Made by a program: the position numbers and the translations under genes | NCBI GenBank assembly: GCA_949357655.1 | Contig: CASHTG010000021.1 | Coordinates: forward strand, 930,001-994,000 | Reading direction: 5' to 3' | Source of the DNA: Parascedosporium putredinis | Taxonomy: Eukaryota > Ascomycota > Sordariomycetes > Microascales > Microascaceae | DNA length: 64,000 bases | Notes under the pieces: model-generated | Told to the model about the DNA's origin: nothing | What the model saw: only the letters and a program-made list of their open reading frames with translations | The model's database searches: none | Shown here: piece by piece, positions 33,054 through 44,613 of the stretch | Position numbering within the stretch: position 1 is the stretch's first letter | Layout: the number at the start of each line of letters is the position of its first letter

Positions 33054-36000
33054 TTTTGGGGTTGGGAATTGGGTTGCTGACTTTTGGGTCGGAATTAGCA
33101 GTAGAATCGAGGTTTTTGCGACGAGATACAAAAGGCGGCAAGGATTGCTGGTATTCCAATGCGAAATAGAGGCTGACAGTGAACAAGACAGAAAACTTGG
33201 ATGAAAACGGATCGAATCTCAATCGATGGGCTGCCTCATGCCCGTGAGGACCACCCTCTTCTTTAATACAAAGGACGACGCAGCAAGGCTCCCCGGACGA
33301 CCCTCGCGTTTGGCATCCAAACACGGGCCCTTTGGCTTGGTCGATCGGTGGCTGAGGCGGGCTGCTGCCCTGTGCCGCCAGAAAAGGCCGAACGCTGGCA
33401 TTGCACCGGCCATGACGTTGTCTGACCGAACCGTGCTTCCAAAAGCGGGCTCCTTTGTCCGTGGCGAATAGCTTCCCTTTCCCCCACGGCACGGGCGTTT
33501 AGGCTTGGCGTGAATTGCGGCCAGCGCTGCCTGACAGGTGCTGTGCTCCGTTGGCACCACGCTTCAAATGGGTACTACTTCACTTGTGGGAATCAAGTTG
33601 AGCTTTCAGTCACCAGGTGGTTTTTGCTGGGCTCGGTTTGCGCTGAGCCACTGTCGCTGTGGAGCCAATACGAGGACTCCAGATTCGTATTCTTGCGTCA
33701 GGCTGGGCTTCAGCTCCTCCGCAATGCGAGCCCTTTTAAAATAGCATTCTTTTTGGGGGCCTGTTCGCTTTGCTCTCGCACCTTCAACCCGAGTTTGGTG
33801 TGGGCTGACGGCTGACTTCACTGAGCTCTCCCTTTCCAGAATCTACATGCAGAACCAGCAATTCTCACCTCAGCGGCGACGACCATCACCGACGATGGAT
33901 CAGCATGGATGTATATCTAGGTCAGCTAACGGGTCGGACCTCCGAATAGGCCAGACTCCGATGTGACGCTTGAAATGTTTTCTCCCGAAAAGAGATCGAC
34001 TATTTCTGTTGCCTAGCCTAGCCGCGCGAAGTTTGCCCGATCTATCTAATTGATTGGGGATCGAGAAAAAGAAAGGAAGGAAAGAAAATGAAATCAAGAC
34101 ATGGGAAAGGAACTCTCATCCTTTCCAAGCGACTGGTAACAAAAGGCTGACCGCTCGAAAAATGACGGTAAGCTGGCCAGGTTCTCATCTCAGTCAAGTA
34201 TACTGGGTTGATGCAGGTGTTTGAGTCAGCCCCAGCTCGACTTTTGCATGCCAGACTATGCAGTAGTCGTTTGGCTGCTTGCCGACCCTGTTGTGCCTTG
34301 GGTGGCGGACGACTGGCCTTCATCGCTCATGCCACAACACGAATATCGTGTCAGGCAGAGAGCTGCGAGGCGTCGCGTCGGCAACCTCTGGCCTTGTATT
34401 GCCAACGCACAAACAACGGCGAACGCCAAATTGGCCCAGGAGTCTTGGCAGACACCGGGCTCCCTGCGCGTTTGACGTGTATTGCTTTGGCAGCTAATAT
34501 CTTGATGCCCATCACAGAACCAGGATCGACCTCACCCAGTTTTTAATCCCTGATATCATCATGGGTTGATGACTAACTCGGAAGGGATGCGATGGATTTC
34601 GCTCGATTGTCAGACGAGGTGGGCAACCATGTGTGTACGAACTACTCGCCAAGCCAAGAGCCCGATCAGCCCTCCGCACCGGATGCCTCATTTCGATTTC
34701 AGCACTGTCATCGCCACTGACGAGGAGTAAGGGGGCTAAAACGCCGTGCCTTGGCCAAGTCCTTGGATGCTCTCACCAGTATTCGATTTTTATTAGGGCC
34801 CTCTCCCACACGTAATTTGCTTGGCTAGGCTTGCTAAGCTATAGATTGCGAAGAGCCATATTGATGTTGTGCACGTACTTGGATGAATGACAGAGATACC
34901 AGCCTGGGTAGGCTAGCTCTGGGACGGATTGCCGCAACTGCCCCATCTGTGCCCAGCTTGTCCAATCTGTGAACCAGCGATGAGTGCAAGAGACTCTTTT
35001 CAAGGTAAACTAGCTGCCCCACACGCTAGCACAGCTAGACCGAATTGCTGCAGCTGCCCTCTTGCGCAGGAATTCTTTGGGCGAGCAAGATGTAATGTTA
35101 TGGGTGCCGAGTTTGCTCTGATTCGACACTTCTTGGTTCGGCAGCTTTTCCGAGCTACAGGAGTTCGGGACCTGTCGATCTTTCCTCACGAACTGGCTTC
35201 TCCTGTTCCCCCATGTTCGCACGGCTAGAATTGCCTCGGGGAATATCATTGATCTTTTGTTCAACACTTGTAAGAAGAAGCAAAGGAATTCCGTTTACTC
35301 TTCCGGCTTGTTCATAAGCCCAATCTTTCAATATTGTCTTGAAGCCATCATCCATACAAGTACTTGTAGATGGCGCCCTCGTTCGTTCCTGGCTGTGGCG
35401 TCCCAGGCCAAGAGGCGACTACCAAGCGGGGTATAGTGATTCAGACACATCCTGGACGGATCTCTGGGAAGTCTGAGGGGAAGTGAACTACGCTAGGAGG
35501 GACGTTCAACAAGAAAAACAAGTGAGAAATCTCTGCCTTTTTCCGGCTTGAGTGACCTTTTCCGCCACGAGGATTCCTGATGCCAAAGTCGAGCGCTCAG
35601 ACCCCGCGCTGTTGAACTGGGCGTATTGAAATTTACGATGGAACCTCCCTTGGCCAAAGTGGGCTAGGGGCAATGCTACATGAGACTATTGCCCTCGTGC
35701 GACTCTGGCTTCGGAGCAGGGTGCCCTAGTACGGACAGGCTCACGCATAAACAGCCCCATTCGAAGCAATTGATCCTTTGCCCCTTCTCAGCGAAATGTT
35801 CGCTCAAGAGGTGTGCCGCACCGGGTTGCTGGTGTTCTTTCTGTGGCATTAATCGTAGTAAAAAAGAGACGGGAAATTTGAGACCTGGAGGACCATCACC
35901 ACAACCATGTTGGATAAATTTAAATCTTTTTGACTTGATTTTTGCTAACTGATATGTATGGTAATATACCGAGGTATACTGAGGGTGTATACAAGAAGAG

Positions 36001-36724
36001 GAAAAAAAGAAAATAAGGAAAAAAATTGTCATCCGATATTTGAGAATCTTAGATGCTGTGTGTCGCTGTGACGAAGACTGTAGTTTTGCTGATGAATAAC
36101 CCCCACCGTTCAAATCCCCAGGCCTCTGGCAATATTACAAATGTAGAATATCGTGAACGGCGTCAACAACCATGTTCGCCGCCACGTTAAATAAGAGAAA
36201 AAAGAGGAAAACGAAACCAAGGTTTGCGTATTCTCTCACCCGGAAACAAGTATCATGCCTTGAATGGTATAGGTCGGAAGAAAAAGAGGCGTTGCATGCT
36301 GTCGTGAAGAGGCCTGGGCGATCCATAATGCCACTTCAAAATGCTTTCCCAAAAACCGAAACACGCCCTGGATATCATAATCGCACATGCCCGTCATCCG
36401 GCGTCGTTGAGCCATGATTTCCCGGGAAAATGATCACTCTCAGCTCCGTCCCGTGAGCTCGCCAACGTCGTGGAGGAAGGTAATGGAAAGAAAGAGAAGG
36501 AACGAAGCGAGCTTCTTGGTGTCCTTGTTCGGTAGTGTAATGAGAGCCCGACGGGTGCTGTACGCGTCATCTGTGTGTGCGCGAGGGCGAGGTGATGGGA
36601 TTGCTAGAGGCGTTTGGCAACAAGCCAACATCCGTCGGGTTTAAGTTGAAGATGATGATCGAGAGCCAAGTGGGAGTCCCACTCGGCCTCCCTAATCGTA
36701 GAGTCGATTGTCGTGATCGTCATC
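33054..36724. other. Intergenic region
   Basis: No gene recognised in 3.7 kb. Open frames are short, mutually overlapping and unlike known families. AT-rich sequence at about 35,930-36,060. Confidence 0.5.
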
Positions 36725-37012
36725 CTAGTTCGAGTTCGAGGACTTGAAGTTCATGGACAGCCTGCTCATTCGCTTCTTGGGCGTTGGGAGGCTGGCGGGA
36801 GCTTCCTCATGGAGGGCATTCATCTGCGGGCTAGAGGTGTAGCTGTCGCTAGACGAGCCCGTGGAGTTGGGGGTCTGGTAAACGTACTCGCCGTCGACGT
36901 AGATAGCGTTGGACCTAAAGGTCGAGCGACGGTGACGGCGGCGGGTGTAGCGCTGCTCGAGCCTGAAGAGCTCGATCTTGGCTTGGAGCCTGTCGAAGAG
37001 CGAAGCACCCAT
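36725..37012 (-). CDS. Small conserved basic protein of unknown function
   Basis: A 95-aa protein with no signal peptide or membrane segment. The N-terminal half is the conserved-looking part: MGASLFDRLQAKIELFRLEQRY, probably one amphipathic helix, then TRRRHRRSTF, SNAIYVDGEYVYQ. The C-terminal half is Ser/Pro-rich and ends in a basic patch (PKKRMSRLSM), perhaps a nuclear-localisation or phosphorylation region. I recall similar short hypothetical proteins in Sordariomycetes but know no function. Start is the ATG at 37012, where the coherent reading begins; upstream codons in the same frame are low-complexity. No intron or frame break. A CT-rich leader precedes it on the coding strand. Confidence 0.7.
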   Translation of the reverse strand: MGASLFDRLQAKIELFRLEQRYTRRRHRRSTFRSNAIYVDGEYVYQTPNSTGSSSDSYTSSPQMNALHEEAPASLPTPKKRMSRLSMNFKSSNSN

Positions 37013-38446
37013 GATGTTGGTTTCGGGTGGGTGGAAGAAGAAAAGAAGTCGACGGGGAGGGGCGGAGGGCAAGACCTAAAGAGGTGGTGGTGGTGGTGGA
37101 AACTGGATCGTCTCGTAGGGCTCTCAACTGAGTTGACGATCGACGGGCGCGACGGCGTGGGCCGGGGACGCGGGACTTGCGTGGGTGTAAGACAGAATTC
37201 TGCGAGGTGTGCAAAAAGAGGGAAAGAAAGGCGGAGAAAAGCAAGTGGACTTTCGTAACGTGACGAGGAGAGTCTTATTTGATTTTCTTTTCGCCCGATG
37301 GAACTGTTGCTTCCCACACCTGTCCAGCTTCGCTCGTCAAGAACTGTCTGTGCCTTAATTAGCGTGGTCGATCGGGCTAATTGGCGTAGTGGAGCGAGAT
37401 TTGAGCGTCGGCTTCCTGGCTTGGAGGTCCGTCCAGAGAGAAAGCGCGCGGAGCGTTACGCGGTAGCGGCGTTATTCTTTTTCTTCTTCCTTTCTTTCTT
37501 GCGTTTCCCTTTCTCTTTTCAAACGACTTTGTAAGGTGTGAAACTTGATCAACAAGAAAATCCTACAGAAAAGGTGAGAGACCGAGAAAGCAGATTGGAA
37601 AGGGCGAGGCTCTCAAGAATCAGAAGAGAGAGAAACACAGGAACCCGGGAGTTCGGTCTCGGAGAGAGGGCATCGCGTATATCAAGAAGGGAGGGAAAAA
37701 GAGGACCTCAAGCTTTGTCCATGATCCTCGCGAGATGTCGCCAGGTGCGATAGGTAGCCTGAACATGGGTTTCGGCGGGCCAGGGTATGGCGGCGCAGGT
37801 ACCGCGACTTGTGTCAGCGCATTACTGGAGATGCTGCCACCCGAGCTGTCTCCTGCACAACGATCCCCACTACCCCTTGCAAGAGCCCCACTGCACCGGT
37901 GCGAGGACTGGGTTTGTACCTGTTTTTCGCGGGTCTACTTGCGAGGAAGCTGCGCTGGTGGGGGCGCTGTTTGTTACAGGACTCGTGGAAGTGGATTGTG
38001 GACCATTCAAATCCACGAGTTCGTCGAATACGTTCCTGCCCATTGAGGGAAGGTGCCCCAGTGCCCGCTGCTCGTGGCCCCACATCAAGCACCTAGTGGG
38101 AAATTAATTGACCGGGGTGGAGGGGGAGAGCAGTTGAGCAGCAACATCGCCCTCCCTAAACCCGGAACTGGACATGCTGGACATGCTGGGCTCCACGTTC
38201 TTTCTTTTCCCCCTTGTACTTTGAGGCGAGGGGACCTGGGCGAATACCCCTTTTCTCTTGCATCGATCCTTTTGTGCCGCTGGTCGTCTCGTCCCACCAC
38301 CGCTGAGTGGGTGTCATCGAAGAGGTTGGCAGGATGGCGAATTTTTGCCCGCTACTCCATCTTCGGCCAGGACTGCCTTTTAAGCGTTCCCCTCACAAGC
38401 CAGGAGGCGCTGCAGGATTCGACGCTATGCAGGATTGTGTCGCGAT

Positions 38447-38529
38447 GGAACAAAAAGAAGGAAAAAATGAAAGAGGAGGGGCAAGAAAAGGGAAGAGAGA
38501 CAAGAGAAAGGAAAAAGAAGAAGAAAAAA
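38447..38529 (+). repeat. Polypurine tract
   Basis: 83 nt with only four pyrimidines (38451, 38468, 38482, 38501). On the minus strand this is a CT tract of the sort found in fungal promoters and leaders. Confidence 0.8.
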
Positions 38530-39320
38530 TCGCTCGCGCGCCCTCCTGCAGGGTGCGAGTGCTGCGTTGCAACGCACAAACACCCACGCCGGACGAGGTG
38601 AACACCAGAAGATCTTCGTGGCTGCTGTGCACTCCGGACCGGTCCCCGGACACAGACGAGTTCTCTCTTCGTCCTTTCTCGAACGCTGATTATGCACCTC
38701 TGAGAAAAACCCGCCAACCCAACCCATTTGGCCCCTCCCCTCCCCTGGCGCGGATCCTTCGACGCATGGAGAGATCCGTCTTCTTCGTCCTTCCCCAGAA
38801 GGTCAAGTTCAGAACTTCCCCTCTTGCGCGTACTCTTGATCAGTTTCTTAGGTGAAGGTCCACTCAAGCTAATGCGCAACCAACCCAACCCACACAGAGA
38901 AAATAACTCTCTAGTCTACTACAATCTTTATATTTTTGAGCTTGGTACTCCCAGTTGGTATATCTCCGATTTGAAGATGTACAAGGAATGCTTTCCCGTC
39001 GCCTACGGCTGCGGTATTTTTCCTGCTCTCTGGGCTGGGAATGCATGAGGGTAGTCCACCTCCTGCATTATCTAGACATCGGTCGCGGTTTCATGCATTC
39101 CAGAATATCAGCCCCTCCCCTCCGTCCAATATCTCGGCGCCTGGATCCTCTCCCCAATTGCAAGGGAGACGGCGAGGGAGGGGACGGAGATGCATAACGG
39201 ATGGGGGCGCAGTCGTGCTGGAAATGCCAGTGCTGGACGATCACTGGATAAACTCGACCTTCAATTCCTGGTTCGCCACGTGGGGTGGGGGCATCCCGCC
39301 TTCGCACGGTGGAGAGGGTG

Positions 39321-39354
39321 GACGGGCAAGACGGGCAAGACGGGCAAGACGGGA
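39321..39354. repeat. 9-bp minisatellite
   Basis: About 3.8 copies of GACGGGCAA. It is in frame with chance open frames, and no gene is assigned. Confidence 0.85.
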
Positions 39355-39845
39355 CTTGCCCCAAATCCCCCTTCCTCCCTCTCCGCTCCAGTTTGAAGCT
39401 GGTTCGAGAAGGGGTTGGAGCCAAGATCTTGGAATCACCTCCGTTTCCACTCTTTGGAACGATCTTGGAATTACAGCCCAGGCCTAGATACTGAGGCAAT
39501 CCGGGGAAAGCTATGATGCGAATGGAGAGGGAAGGGCGTATTGGACGAGTCATGTCTTGATTGAGGCAATTTCATTTTTGCCATCTCATAAACTGACAGG
39601 CGCCTCAACGGGGACGATAGACAGCAACTGTGCACAAGCCACTGCCGGTTCTTTCTTTTTCACGTTCCCGTCACTCCGTAACGAGCGGGTCCGCCAGTGT
39701 GCGACATCGAAATGTGTGACTATTACAATCCCCGGCCCCGTTCGGGATTTTTTGTGCCCCTCCCCTTTTCCAAGCGGCCCATTCCTTTCCAATGGTCTAT
39801 TCACCACACCACACGGCTCCATCTGGATCATAGATCAAAGCCACA

Positions 39846-40671
39846 CTAAACACCGGTGACGTTGAAGAAGTTGGCAGCCACTGGCTCGCCGAGTCCGAGG
39901 CTAGCAATAAGCTCCGCAACATCGACGCCGAGCCTATTGTTAAAGCCGCTATAATCAACCTGAGGTGCCTTGTACGCGTCGGTCTGCTCAAAGAGGAGCT
40001 CGACGTAGTTGTGCGGGTTGGGAGGCGTCTCCGCAGGAGGCGAGGGTCCGATGTAGGCGGCGGGGCCGGCAGGGTCGGCGTTCTCAAGAACGTAAATGCC
40101 CTCTTCGTTGGCCTCTGCGCTCGACGTGAAACCCGAGACGAGGGCATGAAGCATATTTCGGCGGGGCTCGTAGTTACCGGGAGTGAAGGCGGCGGGACTA
40201 AGAACCAAAGAACACGCAAGGATGTCAGCACAAGTCAAAAGTCAAGTCTTATGGCCAACCTCCTGTTGGAATGGGGAAGACGGGGTTCCATTCGTGTCAA
40301 GTCGCATTTTGAGTTATGCGGGGGCCGAAACATACACCGAAATATCTGCGATTCCTCGCCGTTAGTCCCAGCCTCTTTTCTGCGGTGTTTTATTCCCTCC
40401 CTCCTCGGCCGAAGACGGAAAAAGGGGGACGGAGGTGGATTGACGTACCTATCACAGCCAGGATATAAGTGCCTTCCAGAGGCTCCGCAGTACCGATGGT
40501 GGGAATGGAAGCGGTCTCCTCCTTTGTGAAGGCAGTGCCGGGCTCCTCGACGGCCTTGCTGCCGAAGCTGACGGCAAGGTTGGCCTCGACCGCGGGCTCG
40601 AACCCGGCTGGGGTTTGGCCTAGAGCGAGCCCAGCCAAGGCGGCGAAGGAGCCAATCTCGAGAAACTTCAT
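39846..40671 (-). CDS. Secreted phosphatidylethanolamine-binding-protein-like protein
   Basis: PEBP/RKIP-fold protein, secreted: signal peptide MKFLEIGSFAALAGLALG, 194 aa in all. Family landmarks in order: LAVSFGS, TYILAVID (ligand-pocket start), NMLHALVSGF, AAYIGPSPP, NPHNYVELLFEQ and VAANFFNVTGV. Fungal members bind small anionic or lipid ligands; no enzyme activity is implied. Splice model: exon 1 40671-40449, a 10-nt exon 40345-40336, and exon 3 40197-39846. The tiny exon is needed to keep frame and gives IDISVPAAF across the pocket motif; direct joining of exons 1 and 3 breaks frame. TATA (GTATAAATGA) at 40,841-40,850. No indel needed. Confidence 0.88.
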
Positions 40672-42213
40672 GCTTGCGATTTCGTCAGGCGATAGGGAAA
40701 GAGGCCTTGGTCAAACAAATTGTCTTCAAACACGCGGGGAAGAGTCGTTTGGCGAGATGTGATTTGAAAAAAATTCTCCTGCGAAGAAAATCTCCAAATT
40801 CACCTACGGCGCTGCGCGCAATTGATCATGGCGACTAGCATCATTTATACAGGGGAGCGTCAATGCCCTGGCAGCGGCAGAGACGATGGGGGAATGCGGA
40901 TTACGCGGACTTGGATATTATGGAACTCATCCTATAGGGCAACGGGTAAAAATAATATATAAAAACCATTGAAGCTTCAATGTGGAAGAGAGCACCGGCT
41001 CGGGGAAGTCGGCGGGGAAAGCAATATAATTTGAGATGGAGATTTTACGGAAGGGAGCAGATATACGCGATATACACCGGCAATGGCCACCTTCATCTCT
41101 GTGGAGAACAGCCGGCTTGGCGCCCGCCGTCTGTTGCCATATCGGAGGATTGCACAAGATGTGCTCCGTCAATTCGCTGGCCCGGGGCTTGTCCTGGTCC
41201 TGCTGTGGTTTCGGCTAGTGAGAGCTACATCATGGATGCATTTCCGGGGAAGCAATATCCCCGATTGGGATGACAGGCAAGTTGGGTCATTACCTGTCAA
41301 CCAGAACCACCTGTCAAACCAGCAGCGGGATGAGAAAGCTGGGCTCAAGCTTATAAAATCTACCCTGAATTAACAAATTAACATGTACCTCGGTAGACCT
41401 TGGAGCTCTGATAGAATCCCTTATCGATAAGGAACGAGCTGGTTTAGCTTTTGAGCCGTCTTTTGCTCCGAGAATGAAGAGAACAGTGAACAGAACCGGT
41501 GTTCATGACGTTTGAACGCTTTGGTGTGAGCTTTTTCGGATGGGCTCACATCAAGTCTGGGCAATAGCGCTTAGTAATACGCGGATTCGTCGTATTCCCG
41601 GTTCGGCGCTGGAGATCGGTGAGCTGAGACACGATGAATGCGAGAACGTGCGAGCGGGGAAGACTGCACCAGTTCTCTCCTCTGCTTGTTCGCCCTGCCT
41701 TAACGGAAGTGGCGGGATCGGCCTTGGAAGCATCAGGTTGGAAATCACAGCACTCCACGCAAACCAAACCATTGAAAAACTAATTCACCTCCCCCATTTA
41801 CTTTCTCCGTCTTCAGTCTCTCTTGCGCCTCTTCAAGGTCTAATTGAAGCCCCTCCCTTTTCGCTTCCGCCAGCATCCCAACTCACCCTTTGTCAAAGCT
41901 GCCGAGCTTCCCGGTGAAGCTACCAAGAACCAACGCCACCACAAGCTGCCCAGTTCTCCACACAACCACCCCGGAGCTTCCACGCTTGCTGCGCTGATTC
42001 GGCCGTGAATGACGTGACATCAACCGCATAAGACCTTGACGACATTACGCGGCCTCGAGCCTGTAAAGCAAACAGAAACAGAAAAAAGGGAACAAAAGCC
42101 CGCAATTCCACCGCATTATCCCCCGTTCTCTCACGGAGGAACACTAAAAACGGCAAGGAAAATAATAATTCCGCCTCACAACACATTTCGAGGATTGTTC
42201 TAGCCCGAGTTCC
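40672..42213. other. Intergenic region between divergent genes
   Basis: Shared upstream region of the PEBP-like (-) and FAS1 (+) genes, with the PEBP TATA at 40,841-40,850. No gene seen. Confidence 0.55.
40841..40850 (-). promoter_or_regulatory. TATA box of the PEBP-like gene
   Basis: GTATAAATGA on the minus strand, about 170 bp upstream of the ATG. Confidence 0.55.
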
Positions 42214-43511
42214 ATGATGAAATCCACGGTTCTTTTCTCGCTTCTACCCGCCGCGACGTCGGCGTTCGGTATTCCCAGACCCTCGGAGTGGGGTGTGGGG
42301 TCCGACGTTGGCCTCTCGGCCCTGGCGGATATGCTCAAGGGCAAGCTCACCCACCTCTTGGACGAGCGGATGCCCGACGTCGGATCTTTCGGCGGCCGTC
42401 ACGACGACCAAGACCCCATCCACACAATCTACGAGCTCATTTCCAAGAGCGAGCACACCACCAAGTTTGCGGGGCTCGTCGACGAGCACGACGACATTGT
42501 CCAGCTCCTCAACAGCACTCACGCGAAGCACACCCTCTTCGTTCCGGGGAACAAGGCCTTTGAGCACATTCCCGGCGACAAGAAGCCTGACGCCGAGTTC
42601 CTCAAGACCCTGCTCCAGTTCCACATCGCGGATGGGGAGTTTTCCGCCCGCAAACTTGTCCACACCAACACGGTGCCCACGATCATCAAGGAGAGGCTTC
42701 TCGGCGATGAGCAGCAGCGTCTCCGACTGAGCTTTGGGTTTGGCGGGCTCAAGGTCAACTTCTACAGCAAGGTGGTCAAGCCTGACATCGTGAGTAGCTC
42801 CACCCCCTTTCTTTTTATATGTAGCTTACTGATTGAATCATCGCAGCGGGCTACCAACGGCGTTATCCATGCCGTTGACCACATCTTGGTGCCCCCACGA
42901 TGGTGGGCCGAGAACTCACCTTCTTCCCCAGCCACTTCTCCACCCTCCTCCTTGCCTACGAAAAGACCAACTTTGTTGACTTCATCCACAACGTGAAGCT
43001 CAACGGCAGCACCGTGTTCGCCCCCGACAACCGCGCCTTTGAGAAGCTCGGCGCCAGGGCCAACGGCTTCCTCTTCAACACCAAGAAGGGCCAGAGCATC
43101 CTTCGCGCGCTCCTCAAGTACCAGATTGTCGCCAACGTCACTCTTTACAGCGACACCGTCTACGGAGACGCCGATAGGACTGGAGCTCAGGGCATTGACA
43201 GAGAGCACTACGACCTTGTAACCCTCCTGCAGGACAAGCATGTCAGCGTTGACATCACCAAGTTCGGCGGGCTCACCAGCATCACTTTGAACGGTCAGGT
43301 CCCCGTAGTGGCCCGGGACGCCATCGCCAAGAACGGTGTCATCCAGGTCGTCGGCAAGGTGCCTCTTCCTCCTCACAAGCACCACGACCACGACGGCGAT
43401 GATGGCGACGATCATGATCACGAAGAGGAGGGTGAGATTGAGGTCGAGGATTTGATCGAGAGGTTCCGGGATTACGTTGACGAGGACGACGAGTGGGTTG
43501 GTGAGTTGTAA
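42214..43511 (+). CDS. Secreted fasciclin (FAS1) protein, two domains, His/Asp-rich tail
   Basis: Cell-surface adhesion-type protein with a signal peptide (MMKSTVLFSLLPAATSAFG). The first FAS1 domain (about residues 70-225) shows HTLFVPGNKAFEHIP, LLQFHIADGEF and NGVIHAVDHILVPP; the second (about 230-370) shows GSTVFAPDNRAFEKLG, LLKYQIVANVTLYSD and KNGVIQVVGKVPLPP. The end is a metal-binding-looking run of His, Asp and Glu (HKHHDHDGDDGDDHDHEEE) followed by an acidic helix. There is no obvious GPI tail. Intron 42790-42846. One C is missing from the run 42892-42896, just after DHILVPP; restoring it joins the two domains into 413 aa. Tandem ATGs at 42214/42217. Confidence 0.9.
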
Positions 43512-44284
43512 GCAAAAGGGCTTGGGCAGGCATGGGATCCAAGGGTGGAAGAGCCATGCGGAAAAATCTCAAAAAGGAAAAACGAGCAATACACGGATCA
43601 AGCAATAGTTATAAGTTCGGGTTGATGGAAGATTGAATTGTACACGATAATTTGATGCGCGGCTACTATGTCCGCGTTGGATGTTTTGATGCTTGTTTAG
43701 GTATCCTTCGTGGATGTGTTTATATATTCCACGAGCCTCGATATCATAATCTTCCCCACTCGCCATGCCTGCTCCCACTGACGATTCTGTTTCTGTTTAT
43801 CCTTGCACAGCGTGCAGATTGTGGTAAGACTAACTAGGGCACTTCATTGTCCCGAACATCTATGATAACGCAGGCATCGAGTAGATTCCCGGACTATTCA
43901 TCTCGATGAGGCCATGCCGCCCTATGGTTGTATGGCGACGATGAATGGGCTTGGAGAGGGATGGGCAAGATATGATACAAGGGTTGCTCCCTCTACTTTC
44001 TTTGCCAATTATTTATATGTCAACCGCATTCTAAGGGAGAATGCCTGGAGGCCTGCTTCAACAGGGCGTTGTAGGTTTTCTAGGGTGCCTTTGTGCTATT
44101 CGACCTTGAGCCACTGCGTCAGCTATTGTCTGAGATGGCCGGTGATCCCTAGATAAAGGGGAGGAAGGTAGGATTTTCTGGGGGATCAAGACTAGTATGA
44201 AGATTCGAGCTGAATACTAGTTAAGGCTAACTTAACATACCTTGTAGGTGGTATTTGATTGCTAGTCCTGGGGGCTCCTTCTGG
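43512..44284. other. Intergenic region between convergent genes
   Basis: Shared 3' region of the FAS1 gene and the small frameshifted gene. Nothing else seen. Confidence 0.5.
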
Positions 44285-44613
44285 CTAGGGTTGGGAGTGC
44301 GCAAGGGGTAGCCGCGGCTCCATCTTCTCAAGGAAAGCCTGAACACGTGCAGCATGGGCCTTTATCCGGTCCTGTGGCTTTTCCTCTTGCCATGACGAGG
44401 CCTGAAGCGTAACGTTGTTGAATGCGTCATCATTGAGATAGTTGTGTAGTCTCTGAGCGGCGAGTGGATCAGTGACATATTGTGCTGTTGTCGTGGTGTT
44501 CGTTGTGGAGGCTTGAGAAGAGGGAGATGGTAGGGGCGAGGTTGAGAGGTGTGCAGCGGCAAGTCTCCCGAGACCTGCGCGGGGCGGATGTTGGGGTACG
44601 CGGGATAAGTCAT
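44285..44613 (-). CDS. Putative small protein, frameshifted (unknown function)
   Basis: A short gene hidden by a suspected one-base deletion. From ATG 44613 the frame reads MTYPAYPNIRPAQVSGDL. After a shift somewhere at about 44,530-44,600 a second frame reads TTTTAQYVTDPLAAQRLHNY, then LNDDAFNNVTLQASSWQEEK and DRIKAHAARVQAFLEKMEPR, ending SQP-stop at 44285. This second part looks strongly coding: balanced composition, amphipathic helices, no stops. With one base added the span is 330 nt, 109 aa. A CT-rich leader precedes the ATG on the coding strand. No signal peptide, no family recognised. The join position is uncertain, and an unseen upstream exon is possible. Confidence 0.5.

Larger units (their letters stand above)
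37013..39845. other. Intergenic region with purine tract and minisatellite
   Basis: No gene recognised, although GC-rich sequence gives long chance open frames on both strands. It contains a polypurine tract (38,447-38,529), a 9-bp tandem repeat (39,321-39,354) and a short CTGGACATG repeat (38,168-38,190). Confidence 0.5.

Noticed and set aside
38053..38888. Overlapping 180-codon frames on both strands
   Set aside because: Low-complexity K/E/R and F/S composition from the purine tract; no domain or coherent start.
42762..43421. 219-codon minus-strand frame
   Set aside because: Antisense of the second FAS1 domain.
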